Assembly: GCA_026129745.1 (NCBI GenBank)
Contig: JAHCHL010000001.1
Span: 248,001 to 312,000, forward strand
Source of the DNA: Fimbriimonadales bacterium
GTDB lineage: Bacteria; Armatimonadota; Fimbriimonadia; Fimbriimonadales; ATM1
Reading direction: 5' to 3'
DNA length: 64,000 bases
Notes under the pieces: generated by a model
Databases searched by the model: none
What the model saw: only the letters and a program-made list of their open reading frames with translations
Told to the model about the DNA's origin: nothing
In this document: positions 37,021 through 47,047 of the stretch, piece by piece
Numbering within the stretch: the first letter of the stretch is position 1
How the letters are laid out: each line of letters opens with the position of its first letter
Made by a program: the position numbers and the translations under genes

Positions 37021-38855
37021 TGTTTCAAAAAGGCATGAAAGGGACGTTGATGCGAATTGAGGAGGCTGCCGAAACTCGCTATAAGTACGAGATCTGGTTT
37101 GACTACACTCGTCAAGCAATGACGACGATCAGTGAAGGAGCGATGGTGGCAGTAGCGAACTTCGCCTCGACTCGCGAAGAACGACACTATTCAATTCTGG
37201 AGATTGCCAGCCTATTGCCGGTTCACTACGCGCTAGGTAATGACATCAGCGGTTACCCAGGGTTTGTTATGGAAGCCGCGAAGAGTGCAGGCCAGGACTG
37301 GGTATCGCAAGAGAGAGAGGCGACCGATGAGACGACGAAGATTAAGTGCATCGCCATACCGACTAACATCGAATGGATTGAGCGGCATGGAGTGACGGAA
37401 GTCATTCGCAAGGACTTCCAACAGGAGAGTAGTATCCCCATGGTGGGGCACGACGCGCTACCACTAGACTCTGAGGCAACGAGCATCGTCGCAAACCTTA
37501 ATATCGATGAAGCACATGATAAGGTCACTAACATTGGCACACTTGTTAGAGATGATGACGTTCCTGCTCTCCTAAAAGTTGACGAGCTGGTTCGCCTACA
37601 CTATGGGATATTTGGCTTTACTGGCGCAGGCAAATCAAATCTGCTAAGCACCTTGGTCGCAAGTGTGTTAAGTGTCGAAGAATTCCCATGCAAGGTCGTC
37701 ATCTTCGACCTGCTTGGCGAGTTTTCAACATTGCTGATTGACCAGTTGTGTTCGATGAAGGCAGCCGCAATTCTGAATCTCGGCCTGCAGACCGTGCCGG
37801 AAGCCGTTGCTGACTACTACCGTGACCCGGAACGGCCTCCTGCGAAGTTGCAGGTGGCATCGAAAGCGTATGCGCGAACATCAGTTTGCCCACGACCTCT
37901 GCTTGCACTAAATGACGAGCGAGAGGAAGCCTTTTCGAGATTACTCATTGCCAGAAAGACGAGGTTTTTGGCATTGCCCCCGCCATCTATGCGGGACATC
38001 CTCATTGAATGCAAAGAGGTTATAAAAGGCAACATGGGCAATGACGGCAGGGCAGTCGATTCGCTACTGAGGAGCTTGAAAGATAAGTATGGCCAGAAGA
38101 GTGTGGCTGACGCACTTAAGGATTGCGTTTCTGAGTGTGAGAGATTACTCGAAACGCTTACTGTTAGGACGGCGCAACAAAACATGGAACAGGTTGTCTC
38201 TAAGCTCAAGGAGTACGATCGTGCGGAACAACAAGAATTGCCAACGGATGTCTTGTTTAGTTTCGATGACGTAAAGAAAGTCCTCAACGATGAAACAAAG
38301 AGCTGCCTTCTGATCATCCAGTCCCATGACCCCGACGAGCTTAGATCCCTCAGTCTAAGACTTGTCAACTCAATGTTTGGCAATAGGCGATTGTCGGGGA
38401 GAACTGGTCCACCCGTCACATTCCTTTTCGACGAGGCAGATGAGTTTATTCCTCGGCAAGCCGATAAAGATTCAAGCCATGCCAAGTCCAGAGCAGCAGC
38501 GACCACTCTTGCCCGCAGAGGCAGGAAGTTCGGACTCGGACTGGGCATTGCAACACAACGAATCGCCCACCTTGACGCGAGCATTTTGGCTCAGCCTCAT
38601 ACATACTTCGTTTCTAAGTTGCCGCGTCAATACGATCGTCAAGCTGTCTCGGAAGCGTTTGGGTTTACAGAGGAGAACTTCCGACAAACGTTTAAATTCA
38701 AGAAAGGCGACTGGCTGCTGGCGAGCTACGATGCTGCAGGATTGGAAGCGGTCCCAATACCAATCCACTGTCCAGATGCGAACGAGCGAATAAGAAGGTT
38801 CCTATTGAGTCTCAACAAGGACACGGACAAACAATTTGAGTTGCAATCGCCTTAA
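37020..38855 (+). CDS. herA: HerA-like hexameric DNA translocase ATPase
   Basis: 611 residues. An N-terminal HAS-like barrel (about 1-170) precedes the RecA-type core. Walker A is GFTGAGKSNLLSTL (about 199-212), Walker B FLFDEADEFIPR, and an Arg-rich RRGRKFGLGLGIATQR segment typical of HerA/FtsK ATPases; a long helical insertion lies between the motifs. HerA pumps DNA through a hexameric ring and stimulates NurA. Overlaps nurA by 1 bp and the next gene by 20 bp. Confidence 0.93.
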   Translation: MFQKGMKGTLMRIEEAAETRYKYEIWFDYTRQAMTTISEGAMVAVANFASTREERHYSILEIASLLPVHYALGNDISGYPGFVMEAAKSAGQDWVSQEREATDETTKIKCIAIPTNIEWIERHGVTEVIRKDFQQESSIPMVGHDALPLDSEATSIVANLNIDEAHDKVTNIGTLVRDDDVPALLKVDELVRLHYGIFGFTGAGKSNLLSTLVASVLSVEEFPCKVVIFDLLGEFSTLLIDQLCSMKAAAILNLGLQTVPEAVADYYRDPERPPAKLQVASKAYARTSVCPRPLLALNDEREEAFSRLLIARKTRFLALPPPSMRDILIECKEVIKGNMGNDGRAVDSLLRSLKDKYGQKSVADALKDCVSECERLLETLTVRTAQQNMEQVVSKLKEYDRAEQQELPTDVLFSFDDVKKVLNDETKSCLLIIQSHDPDELRSLSLRLVNSMFGNRRLSGRTGPPVTFLFDEADEFIPRQADKDSSHAKSRAAATTLARRGRKFGLGLGIATQRIAHLDASILAQPHTYFVSKLPRQYDRQAVSEAFGFTEENFRQTFKFKKGDWLLASYDAAGLEAVPIPIHCPDANERIRRFLLSLNKDTDKQFELQSP

Positions 38856-40002
38856 ATCGACAATCCTCGGCACAAAGCGGCTGCGACTCCCTGCTTTCTT
38901 CGCGGGATACCGCTTAGGTGACTACCCTGAATCTGGTCTGAAATGCATGCCATGGGATTTCACGCGTACAGAGGCTCTTCTAATTAACGCGTATGACTTT
39001 ACCAGGCCGCGTTTTAACAAGCTGGTAATGAACGGCTGGACACCGTCAAAGTACCTCAAAACGGGAAAACGGCCTATCATCATTGATTCTGGAGCCTACT
39101 ACTTTGTTCGGAAGTCAAATATGACAGTAACGCCGAAGGAGGTATTTGATCTGCAAAGAAGGTCCAAGGCAGATTTAGCAGTAATACTTGACCATCCATT
39201 TATACCAGAAGCCAACGACAAGGACAAACGCATAAAGCGGACATTGGCTAATACTCGAGTTATGCTGAAAGAGGCTCAGTCTGCGGATAGCTCGCTCGAA
39301 TTGATGCCCGTTATTCACGGACATAATCGAAAGCAATTGAGTGATTGTTTGCAGGGTATTACTCGACAAGTTGAGAAGTATGGCAGTGGCGATCTGAGGA
39401 GAATAGGTATTGGAAGTATTGCACCGCTTGCTCAGAGGGGAAATGCCGCGATGGCCGTTGAACTGATCAACATTGTCAGGGAGCTTTGTCCGCAATCGCA
39501 TATTCATTGCTTTTCGATGGGTTCAGGGCTCCTCATGCTACTTGCGTTTTTGGCGGGCGCAGATTCCGTTGATTCGCAGAGCTGGATGGTTAGCGCAGCG
39601 TTCAAATACGCACAATTACCAGGAACTCACGTAGTTCGATTGGGCCCTCGGGACTACAAGGATGTCCACAGTTTCAAGACCGCAAAGAAAAGCTTCGCAG
39701 AGCGTATTCTGAAACTTGCAGGTGATGAAGGTTTTTTTGTCTGCGACTGGATGAGGGGCGTCAAAATGAATTGCTCACAACTTTCGGAGGCATTAGATTA
39801 CGTTGATGAGTTAGTTGATCATAAGAGCAACGAGAACGTTCACAATCGAGCCTGTCACAACCTTTGGGTATTCAACTGGGAGGCTAATCAATACCGAGAT
39901 TCAATCGCTCGCGGTGGCGAAATCACATTTGTCCAGTCGAGGATCCAAGGAACGAGGTATGAAGGCGCTCTTGAAAAGTTAAAGGGACTACTAGGTGGTT
40001 GA
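38836..40002 (+). CDS. tRNA-guanine transglycosylase-like (DpdA/TgtA5-type) base exchanger
   Basis: 388 residues, TTG start overlapping herA by 20 bp. TGT barrel features: IIIDSGAYYF with Asp84, AVILDHPFIPEAND (D119), PVIHGHNRKQL, RIGIGSIAPLAQRG and ADSVDSQSW with Asp246, which aligns with the TGT nucleophile. The TGT zinc motif CxCxxC is not visible; only C303, C313 and C340-H341 appear, with HNLWVFNWEA matching the C-terminal helix. TGTs swap guanine for a 7-deazaguanine in tRNA; DpdA relatives do so in DNA. Which nucleic acid is used here is unknown. Confidence 0.8.
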   Translation: MSCNRLKSTILGTKRLRLPAFFAGYRLGDYPESGLKCMPWDFTRTEALLINAYDFTRPRFNKLVMNGWTPSKYLKTGKRPIIIDSGAYYFVRKSNMTVTPKEVFDLQRRSKADLAVILDHPFIPEANDKDKRIKRTLANTRVMLKEAQSADSSLELMPVIHGHNRKQLSDCLQGITRQVEKYGSGDLRRIGIGSIAPLAQRGNAAMAVELINIVRELCPQSHIHCFSMGSGLLMLLAFLAGADSVDSQSWMVSAAFKYAQLPGTHVVRLGPRDYKDVHSFKTAKKSFAERILKLAGDEGFFVCDWMRGVKMNCSQLSEALDYVDELVDHKSNENVHNRACHNLWVFNWEANQYRDSIARGGEITFVQSRIQGTRYEGALEKLKGLLGG

Positions 40003-40450
40003 CAATCGCTTGCTCATTCTGAGTTGTTCTTCGAGGAAGGTCGCGGCAATTGGCGCAGTTTCAGCTTGGGAGCTCTATGACGGCGTGTTCTTTCGAGTTG
40101 CTAAAAAGACCCTTGGCTCGCGTCCGCCAATGGGTGGACTCCATATTCGCATCCTGTCCGCGAAATATGGTTTGATTGAGCCGGAATCGATGATTGAATA
40201 CTATGACGAGAAGATGTCACGTGAGTTGGCTCAAATGCACCGCGAGTATTGCATCAATCAATTGTCAAGACTCTGTAAGCGAACAAAATTTGACAGCGCA
40301 CTCGTGGTGTGCGGAAAGGCTTACGTGGCTTCTTTGTCTCCCATCTCAGAATGGGCCCCAGCAAACCTTGCAGTAGAACTTCCGCCCGGTGGAATTGGCA
40401 AGAAGCTGCAAAGGCTCAAAGGTTGGCTACAGGAACTCACAACGTCTTAG
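39995..40450 (+). CDS. DUF6884 domain protein
   Basis: 151 residues, GTG start, 8-bp overlap with the TGT-like gene. LLILSCSSRKVAA, SAWELYDGVFFRVAKK, HIRILSAKYGLIEPES and YYDEKMS are the DUF6884 (YaaA-like) blocks. DUF6884 proteins often sit beside TGT-like genes; their activity is not established. A 7-deazaguanine-handling enzyme is an inference from context. It ends the operon, followed by a terminator. Confidence 0.85.
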   Translation: MVDNRLLILSCSSRKVAAIGAVSAWELYDGVFFRVAKKTLGSRPPMGGLHIRILSAKYGLIEPESMIEYYDEKMSRELAQMHREYCINQLSRLCKRTKFDSALVVCGKAYVASLSPISEWAPANLAVELPPGGIGKKLQRLKGWLQELTTS

Positions 40451-40454
40451 AATG

Positions 40455-40484
40455 AAAAGCCCCACTCTAACGAGCGGGGCTTTT
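40455..40484. terminator. Bidirectional terminator between island and 16S rRNA
   Basis: AAAAGCCCC (40455-40463) and GGGGCTTTT (40476-40484), extended by CTC/GAG inside. Plus strand is followed by TTTTTGAG for the DUF6884 operon; minus strand reads GGGGCTTTTC after the 16S processing arm. Stops are convergent here. Confidence 0.85.
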
Positions 40485-40488
40485 TGAG

Positions 40489-40505
40489 TCCTTGAGCCGG
40501 TTGGA
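40489..40505 (-). other. 3' arm of pre-16S processing stalk
   Basis: In the 16S transcript this arm reads TCCAACCGG-C-TCAAGGA and is complementary to the 5' arm at 42182-42200 (TCCTTGA...CCGGTTGGA), about 16 pairs with a 2-3 nt bulge. It encloses the whole 16S, as RNase III-type stalks do. A further hairpin, GTTCCTGC/GCGGGAAC, sits at 40531-40552 between the arm and the 16S 3' end. Confidence 0.7.
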
Positions 40506-40575
40506 GCAGCAAATCGTTCGACCTGGGAGTGTTCCTGCGTGAGTGCGGGAACGTGTTCAGTGATGAACTCCCTTT

Positions 40576-42087
<1,512 letters not shown>

Positions 42088-42181
42088 AATCGTTTGAATG
42101 TTGGGTTCGTCTTTTCCTTAGAAAGGAAATCGACAAACCTGAAACTCTCGAAATGAGAGTCGTGGACGATATGCTGCGCTT

Positions 42182-42200
42182 TCCAACCGGTTTTCAAGGA
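42182..42200 (-). other. 5' arm of pre-16S processing stalk
   Basis: Transcript sequence TCCTTGAAAACCGGTTGGA pairs with the arm at 40489-40505 through CCTTGA and CCGGTTGGA. It lies about 95 nt upstream of the mature 16S 5' end and about 30 nt after the predicted transcription start. Confidence 0.7.
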
Positions 42201-42233
42201 GCGCGCCGTCTCGAGAACCGAGAGGCAAGGGTC

Positions 42234-42263
42234 ATTATAGGCAGGTCGCGCGCGATTTGTCAA
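42234..42263 (-). promoter_or_regulatory. Promoter of the orphan 16S rRNA gene
   Basis: Minus strand: TTGACA (42258-42263), 18-bp spacer, TATAAT (42234-42239), both full consensus. The discriminator GACCC is GC-rich, as in stringently controlled rRNA promoters. Transcription would start near 42227, giving a ~140-nt leader. Confidence 0.9.
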
Positions 42264-42300
42264 GGGGTTGGGCGTCGATTTTATGATTTTGCTTGCAAAT

Positions 42301-42332
42301 AGGGCGTTCCAGCGTAGCCGATGGAACGCCCT
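42301..42332 (-). terminator. Terminator of the secreted protein gene
   Basis: AGGGCGTTCCA (42301-42311) and TGGAACGCCCT (42322-42332) make an 11-bp stem on the minus strand, followed by ATTTGC. It separates the upstream protein gene from the 16S promoter. Confidence 0.75.
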
Positions 42333-42340
42333 AACCCTCT

Positions 42341-43663
42341 TTAGGGCCGATTGATCTTCCAGATCACCTGGTCGATCTGGGCTGTCCAGCCCGGAATAAT
42401 CAAGTTGCCTGGATCGTACCAACTCAAGCGCGCTCTCATTTGATTGTTGCTCGAGATGTAGTGTGTTGGGTTGTTCGGAATCACGATCTGTACAATCGAG
42501 TCCGAGGTTGTCGCCTGCCTCGTGTCCCAAACGACCCACTGATTCGAGTTGAAGTTGAACAGCTCGATCACTTGCGGAACGTTGTTGCCGACAGTCGGCA
42601 CTCGCGCCTCCATTTGGAACTCGAATCCCGCAACCTGACCAGGCGAGACTCCGCCTTCGATCATGACTCGCACAGACGGCAGTCCGAGCGCAATCGGGGG
42701 TGCCTCCCTGATGATGAGCCGATTATCATCGCTGAACCAAAGCGATCCCAGATTTCCGCTCTGCTGAATTCCGGTCGTGATCGTGAAAGATGTCGGCAGA
42801 ACGGTATCTTGCTGGCCGCCTGCCGTTGCAACGAGTGCAAAGTTCGCCGCTTCGTTCGGCTGGCCGCCGAAGTTGTCGATCTCGGTCTCGTCGTAAATGC
42901 CGTCGACCGGATCCCAGTCGTAGTAGAAAAGGTCTTCACTGTTGCCTATTGTCGGGAATCCGCCGCTGAAGACAGTTTGGACAAAGCCCTCTGCAAACGG
43001 ACCCTCGCCCCGCTCAGGGATCTGAGGCCATCGAAACTGCTGCACGAAGTAGCTCTGCGCCTGAGGCGTGTTGCAACCAACGCTGGCAATATTGAACGTG
43101 ACCAGATAGTTGCCTTCGATTGGAACGCTGAAGTAACCGCCAAAATCGCGGTTCGGTGCTGGTGGATGAGGAAGGAACGCTTGGACGCCAGGCCCAAGTC
43201 CGGGGCTGAACTGATAGTAGACCTTCCATCGAATCAGAAACGTCGAGGTTGTTGCAGAACTGATTCCAACGGTTAGCGTCTTCCACGCTTGGTTCACGCC
43301 GCTCGCTGCGATCCGCATATCGTCGAGCGCACTTGGAATGGGGAACTCCGCGTTAGATGTGAAGTATGTCCCATTGTCATTGCGGTAAATCTCCGGAGCG
43401 TCTTCGCCTCCAAGCATACGGATTCCGGTATCTCCAAACCGATGCCCGGGTCGCACTCCGCGAGCGGGAATGACCTGTCCATCGGCGCGAATCGGCCCGA
43501 TGTATTCAGCGACATAGGGAATCTTCGTTCCGCGAAGATCGACGTATCGCTTACCGTCCCAATACCCGCCAAATTGCAGCGTCATAGAACCTGTGAACAC
43601 CTGTTGCGCCGATGCCGCGGCGACCAGCGCAAAGATCGAAAAAAGAAATAACAGCTTACGCAT
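42341..43663 (-). CDS. Secreted protein of unknown function
   Basis: About 440 residues from ATG 43663 with AGGAGA upstream. Signal peptide MRKLLFLFSIFALVAAASAQ. The mature part is beta-rich, with Gly/Asn/Pro turns, short acidic loops (DPVDGIYDETEID) and a C-terminal WTAQIDQVIWKINRP. No PEP-CTERM or lipobox, no family recognised. It resembles other large exported beta proteins of planctomycete- or armatimonad-type genomes in composition only. Confidence 0.8.
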   Translation of the reverse strand: MRKLLFLFSIFALVAAASAQQVFTGSMTLQFGGYWDGKRYVDLRGTKIPYVAEYIGPIRADGQVIPARGVRPGHRFGDTGIRMLGGEDAPEIYRNDNGTYFTSNAEFPIPSALDDMRIAASGVNQAWKTLTVGISSATTSTFLIRWKVYYQFSPGLGPGVQAFLPHPPAPNRDFGGYFSVPIEGNYLVTFNIASVGCNTPQAQSYFVQQFRWPQIPERGEGPFAEGFVQTVFSGGFPTIGNSEDLFYYDWDPVDGIYDETEIDNFGGQPNEAANFALVATAGGQQDTVLPTSFTITTGIQQSGNLGSLWFSDDNRLIIREAPPIALGLPSVRVMIEGGVSPGQVAGFEFQMEARVPTVGNNVPQVIELFNFNSNQWVVWDTRQATTSDSIVQIVIPNNPTHYISSNNQMRARLSWYDPGNLIIPGWTAQIDQVIWKINRP

Positions 43664-43768
43664 TGCTCGTCTCCTTGCTCTCCATATTGTACAGAGAGTT
43701 CTGCCCAAACGGACACTCGATTTTTTGACCACTCAAGCGCCAGTAATGTTCACGAGAACGGAAGCGGT

Positions 43769-45118
43769 TCATGGAGCAAGCAGGGCAAGGGCGTCTTGAA
43801 CCGTCCGGAATGCGCCAAGCTTCATCCCTGGTACTCCATGCGATTGCTTGAGGTGCTTGCTAACTGCCGCTCGCGAAAAGCCGAGCCGCGCTGCTTCCTT
43901 TAGCCGCTGCTCTGCCGAGCCAGCGCTTCGTATTTCTCCGGTCAGTCCGATTTCCCCAAAAGCGACGAGGTCTGGCGGAACGGGAACATCCTTCAGACTG
44001 CTTGCGACCGCGAGCAAAACGGGCAGATCGGCCGCAGGCTCACGAATCTGAAGTCCGCCAACGGCGCTGACAAAGACGTCGTGCGCCCCAAGCCTCAAAC
44101 CGCATCTCTTTTCAAGCACACCGAGAACGAGCATGACTCGGTTGTAATCCAGGCCAACGACAGACCTTCGTGGGTTGTTCGCGTAATTTGGCGCAACGAG
44201 AGCCTGGATCTCGACTAAGACTGCACGGCTGCCCTCCATCGCTGGGAACACCGCGCTGCCAGCAGCATCGGGGTTTCGCTCTGCCAGCAACGCAGCAGAC
44301 GGATTCGGAACGTCTTCCAGCCCGCGCTCTGTCATCTCGAACACGGCGATTTCGTCGACGCTGCCAAAACGGTTCTTGACTGCCCGAACGGCGCGCATCC
44401 TACCAAAGCCTTCCCCTTCGAACGAAAGAACGGTATCGACCAAGTGTTCCAATACCTTGGGACCGGCGAGCGATCCGTCCTTTGTGACATGGCCGACCAG
44501 GACGACGGCAACTTCTTTGGACTTCGCGATTTGCTGCAGCGTCGCCGCGCACTGCCGAACTTGGCTGACACTCCCCGGAGCGCTCTCGGCATCGGATGAA
44601 TGCATCGTCTGAATGCTGTCGACGATCAGCAAGTCCGGATCGGCACCTTCTATAAAAGCCACTGCCTCAGTCAGCTCGGAGCAGTTTGCCAAATAGAATG
44701 AATCCCCGGTTGCGCCGATTCGCTCGGCTCGAAGCTTCACTTGGGCAGCAGACTCTTCGCCCGACAAATACAGAACCCTTCTTGCTTTCGATGCAAGAAG
44801 CCCTGAGACTTGCGTCAGCAACGTGCTCTTGCCAATACCGGGTTCTCCTCCGAGCAAAGTCAGCGATCCAGGAACGAATCCGCCGCCAAGAACCAAATCG
44901 AGCGATTCGATGCCTGAAGAGATTCGCTTTCCTTCGAGCGTTGAGATCTCGCGGATCGCGGCAGGCGTTTTTGCGGCGATTGCAACAATCGCCTTAGCAG
45001 GCAACGGAGCCTCTTCCGCTACCGATCCCCAGGCGCCGCACTCTGAGCATTGCCCAAGCCATTTTGGAAACTGGGCGCCGCACTCACGGCAGGCGAAGAT
45101 GGACTTAGCTTTCGGCAT
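43769..45118 (-). CDS. radA: DNA repair protein RadA/Sms
   Basis: 449 residues, usual length. N-terminal zinc finger CRECG...CSECG, Walker A GGEPGIGKSTLL, the RadA-specific KNRFG motif and a C-terminal Lon-like domain with FVSAVGGLQIREPAADL. RadA is a RecA-like branch-migration ATPase in recombination. The stop is GC-rich and a PEP-CTERM gene lies 60 bp away on the same strand. Confidence 0.97.
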   Translation of the reverse strand: MPKAKSIFACRECGAQFPKWLGQCSECGAWGSVAEEAPLPAKAIVAIAAKTPAAIREISTLEGKRISSGIESLDLVLGGGFVPGSLTLLGGEPGIGKSTLLTQVSGLLASKARRVLYLSGEESAAQVKLRAERIGATGDSFYLANCSELTEAVAFIEGADPDLLIVDSIQTMHSSDAESAPGSVSQVRQCAATLQQIAKSKEVAVVLVGHVTKDGSLAGPKVLEHLVDTVLSFEGEGFGRMRAVRAVKNRFGSVDEIAVFEMTERGLEDVPNPSAALLAERNPDAAGSAVFPAMEGSRAVLVEIQALVAPNYANNPRRSVVGLDYNRVMLVLGVLEKRCGLRLGAHDVFVSAVGGLQIREPAADLPVLLAVASSLKDVPVPPDLVAFGEIGLTGEIRSAGSAEQRLKEAARLGFSRAAVSKHLKQSHGVPGMKLGAFRTVQDALALLAP

Positions 45119-45129
45119 GGGGACAAAGA

Positions 45130-45157
45130 GGAATTCCCGGCCAAAGCCGGGAATTCC
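45130..45157 (-). terminator. Terminator after PEP-CTERM gene 1
   Basis: GGAATTCCCGGC (45130-45141) pairs with GCCGGGAATTCC (45146-45157), a 12-bp stem with a 4-nt loop. On the minus strand it is followed by TCTTTG. It lies 22 bp past the stop. Confidence 0.85.
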
Positions 45158-45179
45158 TTCGAACCAAGAAGATCCGAGA

Positions 45180-45785
45180 CTATTTGCGGCGTCGGCGAGC
45201 TGCCAGAGCGGCGAGGCCGAGTCCGACGATAGCCACCGTTGCAGGCTCAGGAACTGGTGTGTACTGCATGCTGTCGTTCATGATGAACCCGTTGAACTGG
45301 TTGTTCGCACGGATGACGATTCGAGACATGCCGCCGGCATACTCCCAGCCGTTCCAGGCCCACTGGCCTTGAGGTGCGCTCGCCGCGAGCGCGGAGCCTA
45401 TTTGATTGTTGTTGGCATCGTAGAAGGCAACTGTCGCATCAGGCGCATCTGCATTGGTCGCGAAATAGCCTCCAAATCGGAACGCGGGAACCGCGAAGTT
45501 GTATTCGTAGTTCACACCCGCTCCGCCCATGAAAACATCGCCGCTGTGCGGAAAGACCGACACAAAGAAACCCCAACCGGTCGTGATGTGGAGACCCTGT
45601 CCAGTTCCAACTTGGTCGACAGTCCCTGCTCCGCCGAAAACAACATATTGCGGCAAGAACTGGAATCTTGTCTGGGTCTCGTAACCTTCCGACGCGGCTC
45701 CGACGAAGGGACCAATCGGAACGACCTGCGAGTTTGCGGCAACGCTGAGCGCACCGACTGCCAGCGCGCCAATCCATTTGTTCAT
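45180..45785 (-). CDS. PEP-CTERM sorting-domain protein 1
   Basis: About 201 residues from MNKWIGALAVGALSVAANSQ at 45785 (GGAGAGA upstream). Signal peptide 1-19, then a beta-rich passenger and the sorting signal VPEPATVAIVGLGLAALA followed by ARRRRK. The signal is cleaved and the protein anchored by an exosortase/archaeosortase-type system. It has its own terminator; the passenger is an Ig-like fold of unknown ligand. The exosortase gene is not in this window. Confidence 0.9.
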   Translation of the reverse strand: MNKWIGALAVGALSVAANSQVVPIGPFVGAASEGYETQTRFQFLPQYVVFGGAGTVDQVGTGQGLHITTGWGFFVSVFPHSGDVFMGGAGVNYEYNFAVPAFRFGGYFATNADAPDATVAFYDANNNQIGSALAASAPQGQWAWNGWEYAGGMSRIVIRANNQFNGFIMNDSMQYTPVPEPATVAIVGLGLAALAARRRRK

Positions 45786-45897
45786 TTCTCTCTCCTTCAC
45801 CAACCGCCGAGTCTTAGTTCGGCAGGCAGGCGAAATCAGTCTATCCTATGAGTTCTGGCTTGACAAGACGCTGACCTTAAAACCCAGTAAAAAAACG

Positions 45898-45923
45898 GAA
45901 TTCCCGGCGATAGCCGGGAATTC
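45898..45923 (-). terminator. Terminator after PEP-CTERM gene 2
   Basis: GAATTCCCGGC (45898-45908) and GCCGGGAATTC (45913-45923), 11-bp stem, loop GATA. On the minus strand it is followed by CGTTTTTTTACTGGG, a textbook T-run. Confidence 0.93.
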
Positions 45924-45946
45924 GTTCGAACCGAGAGGATTCGAGA

Positions 45947-46657
45947 TTACTTGCGGCGTCGGCGCGCAGCGAGCGCAGCGAGGCCGAGTCCGACTGCAGC
46001 CAGCGTGGCCGGCTCAGGGACGACTTCGCCACGAATCGTGATTCCGAAGTCCTGGGGATCGCCGCCGATGTCGCTGACTTTCGTCCACGCTGTCGGATAG
46101 CTGTTCGTGCCGCCACCTTCAGGGCCTGTGTCGCGGAGGTGAGCTTCATTTCCAACCACGTTTTGAGCGACGACCCAGAAGAAGTTGGTCGTATCGAGCG
46201 CCATCAGCGACACCCAGTAGGTGCCCGGGCCAAGCGAAACGGTCGTGAGGTCGATCGTGAAATCGTAGGCGTTTCGGCCAACGTAGTTGCCCTGCGAACC
46301 CGATCTGGTGATAGCAGTCGAAACTTGGGTTGACAAGGCAGTGTTAGCGGGTGCGCCGCCGTTGTTGGCGTAGAAGCTGACTTCGAAGCCACCTGTCGGG
46401 TTTCTGTCGGCGCCATCGAAGAACACGCCTCGCATGACGAGCTGGTTGATGTTCCAGCCGGGCCCGCCGACAACGAAATCGTTCGCGCCTTCACGAACCA
46501 AATCGAGGCCTGAGACGTTGCCCTTGCTGATGCTCCAAGCGGGAACGGGCGACCCGGACTGGGTTGGGCCGATGGGAGCCTGCACCCAAAGGTCGATAGC
46601 GTTGGCACCTGTTCCAAGCGCGGCTACTGTGAGCGCGGCTATTGCTACTCTCTTCAT
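45947..46657 (-). CDS. PEP-CTERM sorting-domain protein 2
   Basis: 236 residues. Signal peptide MKRVAIAALTVAALGTGANA. Passenger of about 190 residues with GNYVGRNAYDFTIDLTTVSL and Asn/Gly-rich turns. C-terminus VVPEPATLAAVGLGLAALAA then RRRRK. Exosortase substrate. A -35/-10 pair sits at 46754-46782 upstream. Not co-transcribed: it has its own terminator. Confidence 0.9.
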   Translation of the reverse strand: MKRVAIAALTVAALGTGANAIDLWVQAPIGPTQSGSPVPAWSISKGNVSGLDLVREGANDFVVGGPGWNINQLVMRGVFFDGADRNPTGGFEVSFYANNGGAPANTALSTQVSTAITRSGSQGNYVGRNAYDFTIDLTTVSLGPGTYWVSLMALDTTNFFWVVAQNVVGNEAHLRDTGPEGGGTNSYPTAWTKVSDIGGDPQDFGITIRGEVVPEPATLAAVGLGLAALAARRRRK

Positions 46658-46988
46658 TTGTTTCGATTCCTCCTCTCGGAATGTTTCCCGCTATCCGGCG
46701 GGCCGGAAATGGATCTTAGGAATGGCACGTTGCGCCATCTCCGCGAATGCCACATTCTACCAAACAAATTTCGTGCCGACAAGGTCAATTTCCTTGCTCC
46801 CAGGCATTTTCCCCTGAGAATCCGGCTTTTCGGCCGCAAATCCAGCAGGATTACCTGGTGGCATCTTGTTTGAAGAAGAACGAGGCACTCTCTTAGACGG
46901 GTTGGTTGTCCGCTAAGTTCGTCGGACGCGAAGATTCCGCTGGAAAATGCGCACCCTTAACAAACGGATTCAGCCGACCCAAAGAAGT
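46658..46988. other. Upstream region of PEP-CTERM 2
   Basis: About 330 bp without a gene. It carries the promoter at 46754-46782 and a GGATTACCTGGTGGCAT sequence near 46850. The remainder has no evident feature. Confidence 0.4.
46754..46782 (-). promoter_or_regulatory. Promoter of PEP-CTERM gene 2
   Basis: Minus strand: TTGTCG (46777-46782), 17-bp spacer, TAGAAT (46754-46759). Leader about 90 nt before the ATG at 46657. Confidence 0.65.
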
Positions 46989-47020
46989 AATTCGACCCCC
47001 GAGGTCTCGGGGGTCGAATT
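46989..47020 (-). terminator. Terminator after PEP-CTERM gene 3
   Basis: AATTCGACCCCCGA (46989-47002) and TCGGGGGTCGAATT (47007-47020), a 14-bp stem with loop GGTC. On the minus strand it is followed by ACTTCTTTGGG. It lies 28 bp past the stop. Confidence 0.85.
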
Positions 47021-47047
47021 CGATGAGCAGTCTCGATCAGATCGAGA

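Noticed and set aside
46735-46755. Sigma-54 promoter (TGGCACG...TTGC) upstream of PEP-CTERM gene 2
   Set aside because: The two half-sites TGGCACG and TTGC are adjacent rather than 4-5 bp apart, so the spacing is wrong.
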